Positions 8,583-17,698 are shown, counted from the first letter of the stretch. The stretch is DNA of 64,000 nucleotides from S015-6 sp964384945 (GCA_964384945.1 CAYLMK010000006.1:62001-126000); one strand, 5' to 3'. Notes: generated by a model from the sequence alone, not told the origin. Numbers and translations are program-made.

Positions 8583-9740
8583 TCAGAGCGCCACCTGCTC
8601 CTTCACCGTTACAGCTATCTTGAACAGGACCGTGAGAATCAGGAACCCGATGGCCCAGACCCCCAGCGTGATCATGACCTCGGGCAAGGTGGGAGAATAC
8701 TCCACGACCCTCTCGAGAGGGTTTGGAATGAAGCCGCCCACAACCAGCCCCATTCCTTTGTCGATCCAGGTGGAGAAGAACACGGCCAGAACCGCTACGG
8801 GCAGGATGTTCTCGTTCCTTCGCGTTCCCGGGTTCACGAGCAGGATGATGGAAAGGGCTGCGAGTGCGGTCGACGTCCACATCCAGGGGATGAGTGCGCC
8901 GTGCCCTTCCAATCCGGCATAGAGATACACCAGGGGATGCATGTGCCCCGGGATCTGGCTGTAAAAGGCCGTGAAGAACTCCAGGGCCAGGAAAAAGACA
9001 TTGATGATCATGGCATAGGTAACGATCTTCGCCAGGGTCTGTATGGCCTCTTTCCCGGGGTCGAATCGGGTCGTTCTGCGCACGATCAGGCAAAGAATGA
9101 TCAAGAGGGACGGCCCGGACGCGAAGGCGGAGGCGATAAAGCGGGCGGCCATGATCGCGGTCAGCCACAGGTGGCGGCCCGGAAGACCGGCATAAAGGAA
9201 GGCCGTCACCGTGTGAATGCTCACGGCCCAGGGGATGGAAAGATAAATAAAGGGCTTGATCCACTTGGGAGGGGCCACCCCCTTCCGTTCGCAATCCAGG
9301 GAGATCCACCCGATCGTCAGATTCAGGAGCAGGTATCCCGTCAGGACCACAAAGTCCCAGAACATGACCGAATTCGGTGTCGGATGGAGAATCACGTTCA
9401 GGACCCGCAGCGGCTGGCCCATGTCGACGAAGATGAAGAGCATGCACATGGCGACCGAGGCGATGGCCAGAAACTCTCCCAGAACCGTGATCCGCCCGAA
9501 GACTTTGTAGTTGTGCAGATAATAGGGCAGCACCACCATCACCGCAGAGGCGGCGACGCCGACGAGAAACGTGAACTGCGCGATGTAAAGGCCCCAGCTC
9601 ACGTCGCGGCTGAGCCCCGTGATCCCCAGGCCGTAAAAAAACTGCCAGAGGTAGCAGAGAACACCCACGCCGATCACCGCGAGCAGCCCCGCGAGCAGCC
9701 CGTAGTACTTCCGTCCCCCTATCAGTGCCTTGTCGATCAT
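8583..9740 (-). CDS. dsrP: DsrP, integral membrane subunit of DsrMKJOP (NrfD family)
   Basis: This 385-residue polytopic protein has about ten transmembrane helices. Its N-terminal region (GLGITGLSRDVSWGLYIAQFTF) is typical of NrfD/PsrC-type quinone-interacting subunits. In the DsrMKJOP complex it pairs with the periplasmic ferredoxin-like DsrO and exchanges electrons with menaquinone. It lies 7 bp after dsrO. Acidic and His residues in the helices (HTVTAFLYAGLPGRHLWLTA) are placed as in other members. The length is normal. Confidence 0.95.
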   Translation of the reverse strand: MIDKALIGGRKYYGLLAGLLAVIGVGVLCYLWQFFYGLGITGLSRDVSWGLYIAQFTFLVGVAASAVMVVLPYYLHNYKVFGRITVLGEFLAIASVAMCMLFIFVDMGQPLRVLNVILHPTPNSVMFWDFVVLTGYLLLNLTIGWISLDCERKGVAPPKWIKPFIYLSIPWAVSIHTVTAFLYAGLPGRHLWLTAIMAARFIASAFASGPSLLIILCLIVRRTTRFDPGKEAIQTLAKIVTYAMIINVFFLALEFFTAFYSQIPGHMHPLVYLYAGLEGHGALIPWMWTSTALAALSIILLVNPGTRRNENILPVAVLAVFFSTWIDKGMGLVVGGFIPNPLERVVEYSPTLPEVMITLGVWAIGFLILTVLFKIAVTVKEQVAL

Positions 9741-9747
9741 GATTCCC

Positions 9748-10539
9748 TCACACGAGATAATAGATCTGTGGCATGGTTCCCAGCTCGGGTTTCCTTCGGA
9801 TGCTGTAACGCTGGTGGAGAAGTTCCCTCACCTCGGAATTGGGATCTTCCAGGTCGCCGAAGACCAGCGCCTTTACCTTGCAGGCCTCGACGCAGGCCGG
9901 CGGAAGCCCCTCCGCGAGTCGTTCCGCACAGAAGCTGCACTTTTCCACCACGCCCCGCATCCGGGTCGGGAATTCCTCCCGTGCTTCCTGCACGAAGGGC
10001 CTCGGATCCCTCCAGTTGAAGCTCCTCGATCCGTAAGGGCAGCCGGCCATACAAAAACGGCATCCGATGCATCGATGGAAGTCCATCATCACGATCCCGT
10101 CGCTGCGTTTGAACGTGGCCTTGGTGGGGCAAACCTGAACGCAGGGCGGGTTGTCGCAGTGGTTGCAGAACACGAGAAACGGAACTCCCTCCAGGCTCGC
10201 CTGCGTAAACGGATGGTGCTGACCGGGAAACACGTGCTCGTATGTGTCCTGCCAAATCCATTTGATCTCGTCTTTCGGGTTTCCGAAGTCGGGAACATTG
10301 TGCGTGACGTGACAGGCAACGATGCAGTCCCTGCATCCGTCCTGCCTCACCTTTTCGATGCATTTCCTCGTATCCACAACCATGGCCCAGCGTTTCCCGA
10401 CCAGGGCATCCGGGTTCGGCCGAACCTCTTGGGCCTCGACCTGATCCTTGAAGAGCAGATCCGCGGCCGCCTTGCCCCCCACACCCGCGAGGGTCCCCAG
10501 CCCGGTGATCTTCAAGAAATCTCTTCGATTCACACCCAT
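9748..10539 (-). CDS. dsrO: DsrO, periplasmic ferredoxin-like subunit with Tat signal
   Basis: This 263-residue iron-sulfur protein has a twin-arginine signal (NRRDFLKITGLG). It carries several [4Fe-4S] motifs: CIEKVRQDGCRDCIVAC, CDNPPCVQVCP, CIGCRFCMAGCP and CSFCAERL...CVEAC. This matches the HybA/DmsB-type four-cluster fold of DsrO. It sits on the periplasmic face and links the cytochrome DsrJ with membrane subunit DsrP. Its start shares the base at 10539 with the dsrJ stop, so translation is coupled. Confidence 0.95.
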   Translation of the reverse strand: MGVNRRDFLKITGLGTLAGVGGKAAADLLFKDQVEAQEVRPNPDALVGKRWAMVVDTRKCIEKVRQDGCRDCIVACHVTHNVPDFGNPKDEIKWIWQDTYEHVFPGQHHPFTQASLEGVPFLVFCNHCDNPPCVQVCPTKATFKRSDGIVMMDFHRCIGCRFCMAGCPYGSRSFNWRDPRPFVQEAREEFPTRMRGVVEKCSFCAERLAEGLPPACVEACKVKALVFGDLEDPNSEVRELLHQRYSIRRKPELGTMPQIYYLV

Positions 10540-10931
10540 TACTTTTTCTCCTTCGGCTCAATGTGACAGTCCCAACAGTAGGGCTTCACGCTGGTGTAGT
10601 TGTGGCACTGGTCACAGAACTCTGCCTTGTTCGGATGACACTGCATGCAGGTCTTGGAGAGGCTCATGTTGTAAGTCTTCCCGTTCGACGCCGTATACAC
10701 ACGGTTCCCTTCCCGCACGGCCGAGTCCCGCCATTCGTCCAGAATCGTCATGTGCATGGCAGCCATCCAGGCCTTCGGCGCCACGCACTCCCTTTCCTGG
10801 CCGACGATCTTCGGCTCCGGCTTGTATTCCGCCTTTCCGGTCACCACGTTGTACCAGATCGGCGAGGTGACGGCCGCAAGGAAGAGTACGAGTCCGGCCA
10901 CGATTTTTCCTCCGTCATACATCCTCGTCAT
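10539..10931 (-). CDS. dsrJ: DsrJ, triheme cytochrome c
   Basis: This 130-residue protein has one N-terminal hydrophobic helix (about residues 8-26), which serves as signal or anchor. It has exactly three heme c motifs: CMQCH, CDQCH and CWDCH. DsrJ is known for three hemes with unusual ligation and sits on the periplasmic side of DsrMKJOP. The first 17 bases overlap the end of dsrK. The C-terminus is short and basic. Confidence 0.95.
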   Translation of the reverse strand: MTRMYDGGKIVAGLVLFLAAVTSPIWYNVVTGKAEYKPEPKIVGQERECVAPKAWMAAMHMTILDEWRDSAVREGNRVYTASNGKTYNMSLSKTCMQCHPNKAEFCDQCHNYTSVKPYCWDCHIEPKEKK

Positions 10932-12540
10932 CCTCCGTTCGGTTCAGGGGCTCACCCCGCATGTTGAGTTCCCGCTCTTTCTCGCCCTTCATCACCAGGG
11001 CATTGGCCACCAACTCGTGAACGCCCGTCACGACCACGCCGGGCGCCCAGTAATCCGCAAGAGGAATGAGCGTCGCGCGGTCGATGGCGCAGATGCACGC
11101 GAGTCGGTTCACGCCATGCTTCTTCTGGACGTGGCGGAGGGCGTTGCCGCGGGGGAAGCCCCCGCGCATCCGCATCTCCATGTTCTCGTCCGTTCCCAAG
11201 CCCGCGCCGCCGGCACAGCAGTAAGTTTGTTCGCGGATCGTATTCTCCGGCATTTCGTAGAAGTGGTTGCAGACGTTGCGAATGACATACCGCGGCTCCT
11301 CGAGAATCCCCATGGCCCGTGACGGGTTGCAGGAATCATGGAAGGTAACCCGCAGGCTGTCGTTGCGGCTCGGGTCGAGCTTGAGCTTGTTGTGCTTGAT
11401 CAGGTCGGCCGTGAACTCACAGATGTGGACCATCTTCGTGCTCTTGGCGTTCTCGAACTTGGTCCCTGTGATGGGGGACACCGGCTCCTCGAGGAAGTCG
11501 GCCGGGCCGTTCATCGTATCCATGTACTGGTGGATGACGCGCCACATGTGTCCGCATTCGCCCCCAAGGATCCATTTGACCCCCAGACGCTTGGCTTCCG
11601 CATAGATCTTCGCGTTCAGCCTCTTGATCAACTCGTGGGAATTGAAGAGGCCGAAGTTGCCCCCCTCGGAGGCGTAGGCGCTCCACGTATAGTTGAGTCC
11701 CAGCTCGTGAAAGAGCATGAGATAGCCCATCAGCGTGTAGGTCCCGGGATCCGCGAAGTAGTCGCCCGAAGGGGTAACGAAAAGGATGTCGGCCCCCTTC
11801 TTGTTGATCGGAAGGTTCACTTTGATCCCGGTGATATCTTCGATCTCATCCTGGAAGAATTCGAGCGAATCCTTGAAGGTGTGCGGCTGGATCCCCAGGT
11901 GATTGCCCGTCCGGTAGCAGTTCGCCACCGGTTCCATGGCCCAGTTGATGTTGCACCCGATGAGGTTGAGGAGCTCACGCGCCATCATCGTGATCTCGGC
12001 CGTGTCGATCCCATACGGGCAAAAAACCGAACAGCGACGACACTCGGTGCACTGGTAGAAGTAGTAGAACCACTCCTTGAGTACCTCTTCGGTGAGTTCT
12101 CTGCCCCCCGCCAGTTTGCCCAGGACCTTTCCCAGCGCCGTAAAATCGTTTCGGTAGACCGACCGGATCAGCTCCGCCCTGAGAACGGGCATATTCTTCG
12201 GGTCCCCCGAGCCGATGAAGAAATGGCACTTGTCCGCACACGCTCCGCAGCGCACACAGATGTCCATGAAGAGCTGGAAGGAACGGTACTTGCTCAGCCG
12301 ATCCTTCATCCCGTCCAGGACGGTCTGTTTCCAATCCGCCGGCAGCTTCCAGTCCTTGTCGTGAGGTTGCCATACCCGCGGGTTCGGCAAGCCGAGGTAC
12401 TTGAGGTTCTTTGGGGCTGAGCTGTAGCAGTACGTACCCTTCCGGAAAACCACCGAAGGATCCATCCAATCCTTCTCGGGAGGGGTATAATCGAAGTCGA
12501 GAAGCTCCTCGGGCTTGATATCCAATTCTTCTGATGACAT
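10915..12540 (-). CDS. dsrK: DsrK, cytoplasmic HdrD-like catalytic subunit
   Basis: This 541-residue Fe-S protein has two [4Fe-4S] motifs in the N-terminal half (CVRCGACADKCHFF and CTECRRCSVFCPYGID). The C-terminal CCG domain (CNPSRAMG ... CCAGGAGLG ... CAID) binds the special [4Fe-4S] cluster used in disulfide reduction. In DsrMKJOP it is thought to reduce the DsrC trisulfide or disulfide with electrons from DsrM. It follows dsrM by 4 bp. Four other HdrD/DsrK-like proteins occur elsewhere in this window. Confidence 0.96.
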   Translation of the reverse strand: MSSEELDIKPEELLDFDYTPPEKDWMDPSVVFRKGTYCYSSAPKNLKYLGLPNPRVWQPHDKDWKLPADWKQTVLDGMKDRLSKYRSFQLFMDICVRCGACADKCHFFIGSGDPKNMPVLRAELIRSVYRNDFTALGKVLGKLAGGRELTEEVLKEWFYYFYQCTECRRCSVFCPYGIDTAEITMMARELLNLIGCNINWAMEPVANCYRTGNHLGIQPHTFKDSLEFFQDEIEDITGIKVNLPINKKGADILFVTPSGDYFADPGTYTLMGYLMLFHELGLNYTWSAYASEGGNFGLFNSHELIKRLNAKIYAEAKRLGVKWILGGECGHMWRVIHQYMDTMNGPADFLEEPVSPITGTKFENAKSTKMVHICEFTADLIKHNKLKLDPSRNDSLRVTFHDSCNPSRAMGILEEPRYVIRNVCNHFYEMPENTIREQTYCCAGGAGLGTDENMEMRMRGGFPRGNALRHVQKKHGVNRLACICAIDRATLIPLADYWAPGVVVTGVHELVANALVMKGEKERELNMRGEPLNRTEDDEDV

Positions 12541-12544
12541 CTTC

Positions 12545-13555
12545 CTACCCCTTGTCTAGTGGAATGCCGACCGCTTCGAGTTTGTCCCTGAACTCCTCCT
12601 CCCATTCCTCGTACGTATGCACCTCCACAGGGTAGTTCCAGGGGTTCACATGCCTTCGGGCGCGGTTGTCGTTTGAAAGATTCCGGGTCGGGCTCAGGAA
12701 GACGCCGCCCAGGTGCATCAGTTTGCTGAAAGGAAAGTAAACCACCAAGGCGCTGACAAGGAAGAGGTGAACGTAGAAGATCGATCCGATTCCTTCCGGC
12801 ACGACAGGGTGGAAGCCGATCAGGCCCATCGCCAGTTCCTTGGTCTTCACAACATCCACCTTGAAGAAGTGCCGCATCAAGATCCCGGAAATCGCGATTC
12901 CCAAAAGCAGGAAGAGTGGGAAGTAATCCGCGGTCAAGGAGATGTAACGAACCTGCGGGTTTGTAAACCTGCGGACGAGAAGATATCCCAGCGCCGCAAC
13001 GATGACGAGGCTGGTCATGTGCCACACCGGGGCCCCGACCTGGAAGAAGCCGTCCAGGGCCTGGATCCAGGGCACGAAGAACGCGACGGGCTCCGTGAAG
13101 AACCGAAAATGCCGGAGCAGAATCACGAGGAAGCAGTAGTGAAATGCAATCGCTCCGAGCCACAGGAAAAAGTTCGGGCTGTAAACGATCCGTTTTGCAC
13201 CGGGCGACTGTTCGTCACCCGCCAGGGAAATGCTCGTGTTCCGGAAGAGCGAGCGAAAGGTGAGGACCTCGAGCGCCATTCGCAGGGCCGTCTGAAAGGC
13301 GTTCGAAGGGCTTTCGAGGGGGCTCGACTTGATCCAGGGCAGCGATTTCTGCTGGCCGCAAACCGTCGTGATCCGAAAGGGAACCGGAACCGTGGCCCAT
13401 TTCAAGACCCGATAGGCAATCCCGACGAGGAACACCGAGATCGCCGCATACGGAACAATCACCCCGAACAGAACGTTCAGGCCCGCCGCCGAGACGCCGA
13501 AGAAAGGCAGCAAGACAAGGGCGACGACCGCAATGAGAGCATACAAGGCATTCAT
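12545..13555 (-). CDS. dsrM: DsrM, membrane cytochrome b subunit (NarI family)
   Basis: This 336-residue protein has about six transmembrane helices. Histidines in helices three to six (for example IAFHYCFLVILLRHFRFF and FYVHLFLVSALVVYFPF) are suited to ligate two b hemes. It resembles the nitrate reductase gamma subunit, as DsrM does. It is the quinol-oxidising partner of DsrK, encoded next. It is the first canonical dsr gene of the operon, preceded by the RsbRD-type gene with a 49 bp gap. Confidence 0.95.
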   Translation of the reverse strand: MNALYALIAVVALVLLPFFGVSAAGLNVLFGVIVPYAAISVFLVGIAYRVLKWATVPVPFRITTVCGQQKSLPWIKSSPLESPSNAFQTALRMALEVLTFRSLFRNTSISLAGDEQSPGAKRIVYSPNFFLWLGAIAFHYCFLVILLRHFRFFTEPVAFFVPWIQALDGFFQVGAPVWHMTSLVIVAALGYLLVRRFTNPQVRYISLTADYFPLFLLLGIAISGILMRHFFKVDVVKTKELAMGLIGFHPVVPEGIGSIFYVHLFLVSALVVYFPFSKLMHLGGVFLSPTRNLSNDNRARRHVNPWNYPVEVHTYEEWEEEFRDKLEAVGIPLDKG

Positions 13556-13604
13556 CTACCGGTACCTCAGCACTTAGGGTGAATACGGATTCTTCAAGAG
13601 TTCC

Positions 13605-14174
13605 CTATTCCGACTCCCTTGGGAGGGCCTCCTCCTTCTGCATTCGCTTCTCGATGGCCCGGTTCGACCTCTCCAGCATACGGATGGCGGCCTCCCGCTG
13701 CCTCTTGATCTCCCCCACCCGGAGTTCGTAAACCGCCTCTCTGCAAGCCATGTAAACGTCGAAGGCACGCAACGCCAGGGAATCCACGCGGGACTCGAGG
13801 CCTTGCAGTTGGTCCTGGAGACCCTGTTCCCGGATCTCCTTTCCCAGCACCTGGCGGACGACCGTCTTGAGGGAGAAGACGAAGGCGAGCGCTTGAGACG
13901 GAGAGAAATCCTGCACCGACCGGATCCGGATCACCCTGTCCAGAAACTCATTGAGAGCGCCGGGGTTCTCACGATCCTCGAGGATTTCCTCCAGGATACC
14001 CTCGATTCCCTGCAGGATCGTGCTTCTTACCGGATTGGCAAAAGGATCCTTTGCCATTCTCAGGAATTTTGACGTGTCCTTGGGGTAGGTATCCAGGATC
14101 AGCTCGAACCACTTTTCGACGATGCCGGATCTGCTCCGGTTCAGCAAGTCCTGCAGCTTCACGGATTCGACCAC
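13605..14174 (-). CDS. RsbRD N-terminal-domain-like helical protein upstream of dsrM
   Basis: This 189-residue all-helical soluble protein has an N-terminal part (LLNRSRSGIVEKWFELILDTYP, quoted in part) that resembles the RsbRD_N sensor domain. It continues with RSVQDFSPSQALAFVFSLK and ends in a coiled coil rich in Arg and Glu. It has no kinase or STAS domain. Genes of this type are, to my knowledge, found ahead of dsrM in other sulfate reducers, so a role in controlling or assembling DsrMKJOP is likely but unproven. It shares the transcript with dsrMKJOP. It could act as a sensor through globin-like packing, which is inference. Confidence 0.8.
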   Translation of the reverse strand: MVESVKLQDLLNRSRSGIVEKWFELILDTYPKDTSKFLRMAKDPFANPVRSTILQGIEGILEEILEDRENPGALNEFLDRVIRIRSVQDFSPSQALAFVFSLKTVVRQVLGKEIREQGLQDQLQGLESRVDSLALRAFDVYMACREAVYELRVGEIKRQREAAIRMLERSNRAIEKRMQKEEALPRESE

Positions 14175-14496
14175 TTCCTTTCATCCAACAAACGGGAAAA
14201 GGACGGGCCCCGCCATGGGCAGCATGGCCGTTAAGCCGTCTGGAGAGCAACGTACCGTCAGGCGTGCAAGGTTCTGCCAGCTCGAGCAGCCGGCAGAACC
14301 CACCGTCGGGCACCACGCCACCGCGTGAATCCTTCCCTGCGACCTGCAACGGAGGGGCAAAGCAAAAAGCGGCCGAGACGCCTTGAGGGGCGGACACTTC
14401 CCCTCCACCACCCGCGTTCTCAAGAGCACCCGCCGGGGGCCTTTCCAAAGGGTGCCGCAAAGACCCCCGCGCTTCGCCGATCCTGCCTGCCCGGGA
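14175..14496. other. Intergenic region between dsrC and the dsrM operon, with hairpin
   Basis: No gene is supported in this 322 bp stretch. It holds a perfect 9-bp inverted repeat, GGTTCTGCC (14270-14278) and GGCAGAACC (14292-14300), with a 13 nt loop. The following bases are not T-rich on either strand, so it is not a classical terminator. It may separate dsrC transcripts from the downstream dsrM operon or stabilise the dsrC mRNA 3' end. No clear promoter for the dsrM operon was found by eye. Confidence 0.5.
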
Positions 14497-14814
14497 TCAA
14501 ACGCACCCGGTAGGCTTGGGCAGGCCGGCCACCTTGCATGCGCCCTTTGCAGGGCCGGATGGGAAAAGCTCATAGATGTATTTGAGCTTGAAGCCGGTGT
14601 CCTTGCAAACCTTCCGGACCATGGGGGCGATGCCGAACTTCTGGTAGTAGTCACGGATGTAGTTCACCAGCTTCCAGTGATCCTCGCCCATCTCCGCGAC
14701 CCCCTCGGTCTTGGCCAGGTCGGCGGCGACCGCCTCGGTCCACTCTTCCGGCACCTGGATGAACCCATCCTCGTCCACCTCAATCTTCTTCCCGCCCAGA
14801 TCTTGCGTTGGCAT
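14497..14814 (-). CDS. dsrC: DsrC, sulfur-carrier co-substrate of dissimilatory sulfite reductase
   Basis: This 105-residue protein matches DsrC/TusE in length and pattern. The C-terminal arm carries both conserved cysteines (GACKVAGLPKPTGCV, with the penultimate Cys followed by Val). Two cysteines are needed for the DsrC trisulfide cycle: DsrAB loads sulfur onto DsrC, and DsrK reduces it again. A strong CAGGAGGTAGAC ribosome site precedes the ATG. It follows dsrN by 57 bp on the same strand and is separated from dsrM by a 322 bp gap with a hairpin. Confidence 0.97.
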   Translation of the reverse strand: MPTQDLGGKKIEVDEDGFIQVPEEWTEAVAADLAKTEGVAEMGEDHWKLVNYIRDYYQKFGIAPMVRKVCKDTGFKLKYIYELFPSGPAKGACKVAGLPKPTGCV

Positions 14815-14871
14815 TTCGTCTACCTCCTGCGCGATATGGTTTTACCCGTCTGCGAAAAAAGCGCCTCGCCT

Positions 14872-16284
14872 CTATGATACGGCAGTCCCCATGGCTGCTC
14901 GTTTCAAAAAGCTCTCCGCCCAGTGAGATTCTCCCAGCGCGTGAAGATGGGAGAAGGTCGCATAGGCGTTCTTATAAAAAAGGCCCTCCCTGGACCCGTC
15001 GAAGCCGTACCCCCGCTCCACCCGGCACGAGAACCGCAACCCTTCCTCGTCCCAATCCCGCATGCCGGCATAGTGGAATTCGTGGCCTCTCAGAAACATG
15101 CCGGTCGGAAACAGAGGGTTCTCCTGTTCCACCTTGAGCAGGGTGTACCCGTGCCCCCGGGGCCTCGCATCAAACCTGTAGACAATCGGAAAGACGTCGA
15201 CGAGCGGATAGAGGAGCCCCTTCCATTCCAAGCCCCGGCCGAGGTAGATCGCGCCCCCGCATTCGGCGTAAACCGGAAGACCGCCTTCGATCGCCTCGTG
15301 AAGAGACCTCTTGAAGGAATGGTTTTCCGCCAGCTCTCTTGCCTGCGTTTCCGGAAATCCTCCCCCGATGTAGAGCGCGTGTACGTCGGGAAGGACCGGA
15401 TCCTCCGACGCAGTCACCTCCACCACTTCGGCGCCCCTGTCCCGCAAGGCCTCGATGTTCTCGGGATAGTAGAAATGGAACGCCCTGTCCTTTACCACGC
15501 CGACCCGGAGCCCGGAGAACGCAGGCGCCGTCGTCGAAAGACTCTCGTGCAATTGGCTTCCTTCCCAATTGGGGGCCTCCGCTGCGGCCGCGTGCTTGAC
15601 CGCAAGGCTCCAGAGGGAATCGGTGTCCACGTGGGCCTCGATCAACTGCCGGATTGCTTCGACGGTCTCTTCGACCGCCGCATGCTCCTGGGCGGGAAGC
15701 AACCCCAGGTGCCTTTCCTGAAACTGGATTTCCCCGGCCCGCGGAATGGATCCCAGCACAGGCACACCGCAATATTTTTCGATGCTCTGTCGCACGACAC
15801 TCTCTTGGCGAGCCGTGCCGACCCGATTCAGAATCACTCCCCCAATCGACAACTCCTCGTCCAGGACCTGGCACCCCCTGAGCAGGGCGGCGACGGTACG
15901 GGTGGACTTGGTGCAATCCACCGCGAGTACAACCGTGAGCCCAAGGAGCTTGGCCAGGGCAGCCGAGCTGTGCTTTCCCTCCACATCGACCCCGTCGAAC
16001 AGGCCGCGGTTGCCCTCAACCAACGCCGCGTCGCTTCCCCGGGCCCTCGCGGTGAAGGAACGGAGCACACCCTCCTCTCCCATCAGGTAGGTATCCAGGT
16101 TGTAACAAGGAGCCATTGCCGCATTCGAAAGCCAGGCCGCGTCAATGTAGTCAGGGCCTTTCTTGAAGACCGAGAGCCTCTTGCCCTTCGATCGCCACGA
16201 GGCCAGAAGACCGAGGCTGACCAGCGTCTTGCCTGCCCCCCCTCGGAACGCCCCGATCAGGATGCGTGGAAATCGTTTCTGCAT
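14872..16284 (-). CDS. dsrN: DsrN / cobyrinate a,c-diamide synthase family (siroheme amidation)
   Basis: This 470-residue protein of the CobB/CbiA family has an N-terminal P-loop ATPase-like domain (GAFRGGAGKTLVSLGLL, FKKGPDYID, VEGNRGLFDGVD). Its C-terminal class I glutamine amidotransferase domain has the nucleophile in YAECGGAIYLG and the ending HALG/HLH region. In sulfate and sulfur metabolism the homologue DsrN amidates siroheme to the siroheme amide used by DsrAB. Its position immediately upstream of dsrC supports that role over cobalamin synthesis, since no other cob or cbi gene beyond cobA is nearby. It has a candidate promoter and operator upstream. Confidence 0.92.
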   Translation of the reverse strand: MQKRFPRILIGAFRGGAGKTLVSLGLLASWRSKGKRLSVFKKGPDYIDAAWLSNAAMAPCYNLDTYLMGEEGVLRSFTARARGSDAALVEGNRGLFDGVDVEGKHSSAALAKLLGLTVVLAVDCTKSTRTVAALLRGCQVLDEELSIGGVILNRVGTARQESVVRQSIEKYCGVPVLGSIPRAGEIQFQERHLGLLPAQEHAAVEETVEAIRQLIEAHVDTDSLWSLAVKHAAAAEAPNWEGSQLHESLSTTAPAFSGLRVGVVKDRAFHFYYPENIEALRDRGAEVVEVTASEDPVLPDVHALYIGGGFPETQARELAENHSFKRSLHEAIEGGLPVYAECGGAIYLGRGLEWKGLLYPLVDVFPIVYRFDARPRGHGYTLLKVEQENPLFPTGMFLRGHEFHYAGMRDWDEEGLRFSCRVERGYGFDGSREGLFYKNAYATFSHLHALGESHWAESFLKRAAMGTAVS

Positions 16285-16404
16285 TCTTCGAGACCGGAGA
16301 TTTGTAAGCCGATATCGATCAGGCTGCCGCCGGGAGGGAACCGAATTCTATTCCGTATCCGTCAGGTATCTGTCGCACGGAAGATCCTTCAAGCGACGAG
16401 CTAT

Positions 16405-16422
16405 TGAATGATGATTCATTCA
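16405..16422. promoter_or_regulatory. Inverted-repeat operator TGAATGA-N4-TCATTCA upstream of dsrN-dsrC
   Basis: The site has perfect 7-bp half-sites with a 4-bp spacer (TGAT). It lies 14 bp past the -10 element of the candidate dsrN promoter, where a repressor would block initiation or early elongation. The same half-sites and spacer length recur at 33249-33266 upstream of aprBA. The cognate regulator is unknown. Confidence 0.65.
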
Positions 16423-16436
16423 TTTTCAATCCTTCT

Positions 16437-16465
16437 TTCTAACACATCCCTTCCAAGCTTGTCAA
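16437..16465 (-). promoter_or_regulatory. Candidate promoter of dsrN-dsrC
   Basis: Reading the minus strand, TTGACA (16465-16460) is followed after 17 bp by TTAGAA (16442-16437). The -35 is perfect and the -10 is weak. The spacing to the operator parallels the promoter at 33280-33308. Confidence 0.4.
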
Positions 16466-16606
16466 CCACCGCGGGAACGCGGTCAGGGAAGCCGACAGTG
16501 CCCGGGACCGTCTTTTGACTCCTGCCGACCTGTCTGCTAAGCTTCCAATTTCAAAACAGAAACTCCACGCTACACCCTGGGTGCAAAACAAAAGGAGAGG
16601 CGGCCC

Positions 16607-16882
16607 ATGAGCCATGAAGAATACCTGTGCCCCCACTGCGGCCAGAAGATGAAAAAGTGGCAAGCCCCGGACGACTCGGCATGGGGAGGGGAAACGAAAT
16701 ACGTTTGTTTCTACGACGACTGTCCATACTACGTCCGCGGGTGGGCCTGGATGGAGGAGAAGTACGGCACTCGATCTTCCTACCGGCATAGTGTCAACCC
16801 GGCCACGGGATGTACCGGTCCCCTCCCGGTGGCTTCGGCCGATCACATGAAACCCGGCATCGTGGACGAGCCGTCATTCTGA
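16607..16882 (+). CDS. Small Zn-ribbon (ogr/Delta-like) protein
   Basis: This 91-residue protein carries a CxxC...CxxxxC zinc ribbon (CPHCGQKMKKW ... CFYDDCPYYVRGW). Aromatic residues follow, in the manner of ogr/Delta-type zinc fingers. An AAAGGAGAGGCGG ribosome site precedes the ATG. It is divergent from dsrN and overlaps the 3' end of the convergent YkgJ-like gene by nine bases. Similar small Zn-ribbon proteins occur near dsr genes of sulfate reducers as far as I know. The function is unknown; nucleic-acid or protein binding is the usual guess. Confidence 0.8.
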   Translation: MSHEEYLCPHCGQKMKKWQAPDDSAWGGETKYVCFYDDCPYYVRGWAWMEEKYGTRSSYRHSVNPATGCTGPLPVASADHMKPGIVDEPSF

Positions 16883-17698
16883 AGGCGCCGGCCGGCCGGA
16901 TCCCTGCGCCGGAGACTCCTTTCGCTTGAGGACCGGGTCACGGAAAAGGGAGTAGGCGAGCCAGGTGTAGGCAAACCGAAGCAGGACCTCGTCGCTTTCC
17001 TTCATTTCCTCCCGCGTCTCTTCCCGGACGCTGATCAGAGAGAGAAACCGCGTGCCGAACACAAACTCCCGGAAACGATCCAGGCTGTAGCACGCCATGA
17101 AGAACATCTTCCATTTCGCTGGCCCGAGATCCTGTCGCCCCCCCGGACGGTAGCGGGAGAGAAACCCCATCCACCGGTCGTTTTCATCGTTGTAGTCCCT
17201 CAGGCCCTGATCCTCCATCCAGGCCTCCGCGGTCCACAGCTTCCCCGCCTCGAAGCCGAGGCAATGAGGCTCCCGGACAAGAAAGTGCTCCTCTTCGATC
17301 CGGAAAGGGTCCGAGACCGAAGGCGCACGACGAGCCGCCCTGCCGAGAGGGTACGCCCTGCAGGCCCCGGGTCGGTCTGCGTAGATCCGGCAACCCTCCG
17401 GCGTGACAAAGGGGCAGGAACGGGCTTCGTTCTCCTCCATCTTCAGCCGGATCACCGGGATCCGCCACGTCGGCTCCGTTTCCTGAACGGTATGGCGATC
17501 AAGAAAGGCCGTCGAGTCCATCTTCAGCCCTCTCTTGATCCGCAGTACGTCGTAAGGGGTCAGGACCAGGTTGAGATCCCTGCAGCAATCCGTGAAGCAC
17601 CGCACCCCCGGGTGGCACGCGAATCGATATTTCTTGCCCTTGGGCAGCGGCTCGAGCCTCTCGCCTGCGCTTCCGGCCGCCCGGGATGACTCGCTCAT
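16874..17698 (-). CDS. YkgJ-family Cys-cluster protein (second of tandem pair)
   Basis: This 274-residue cytoplasmic protein has the YkgJ/UPF0153 pattern of spaced cysteines: FACHPGVRCFTDCCRDLN, then SCPFVTPEGCRIYADRPGACRAYPLG. This is predicted to bind a metal, zinc or an iron-sulfur cluster. The C-terminal half is a helical extension shared with the upstream gene. The start at 17698 is chosen because it forms an ATGA overlap with the upstream paralogue; the longer open frame upstream runs antisense to nothing recognisable. It is probably a tandem duplicate of the gene at 17695-18513. A role in DsrAB or Fe-S maturation is only a guess from its location. Confidence 0.85.
   Translation of the reverse strand: MSESSRAAGSAGERLEPLPKGKKYRFACHPGVRCFTDCCRDLNLVLTPYDVLRIKRGLKMDSTAFLDRHTVQETEPTWRIPVIRLKMEENEARSCPFVTPEGCRIYADRPGACRAYPLGRAARRAPSVSDPFRIEEEHFLVREPHCLGFEAGKLWTAEAWMEDQGLRDYNDENDRWMGFLSRYRPGGRQDLGPAKWKMFFMACYSLDRFREFVFGTRFLSLISVREETREEMKESDEVLLRFAYTWLAYSLFRDPVLKRKESPAQGSGRPAPSE

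Larger units (their letters stand above)
16285..16606. other. Divergent regulatory region between dsrN and the Zn-ribbon gene
   Basis: This 322 bp stretch has no supported gene. It contains a minus-strand promoter candidate (16437-16465) and a perfect inverted-repeat operator (16405-16422), both described separately. The part nearest dsrN (about 120 bp) would be its 5' leader. On the plus side, GGAGAGGCGGCCC precedes the Zn-ribbon gene start. Confidence 0.6.
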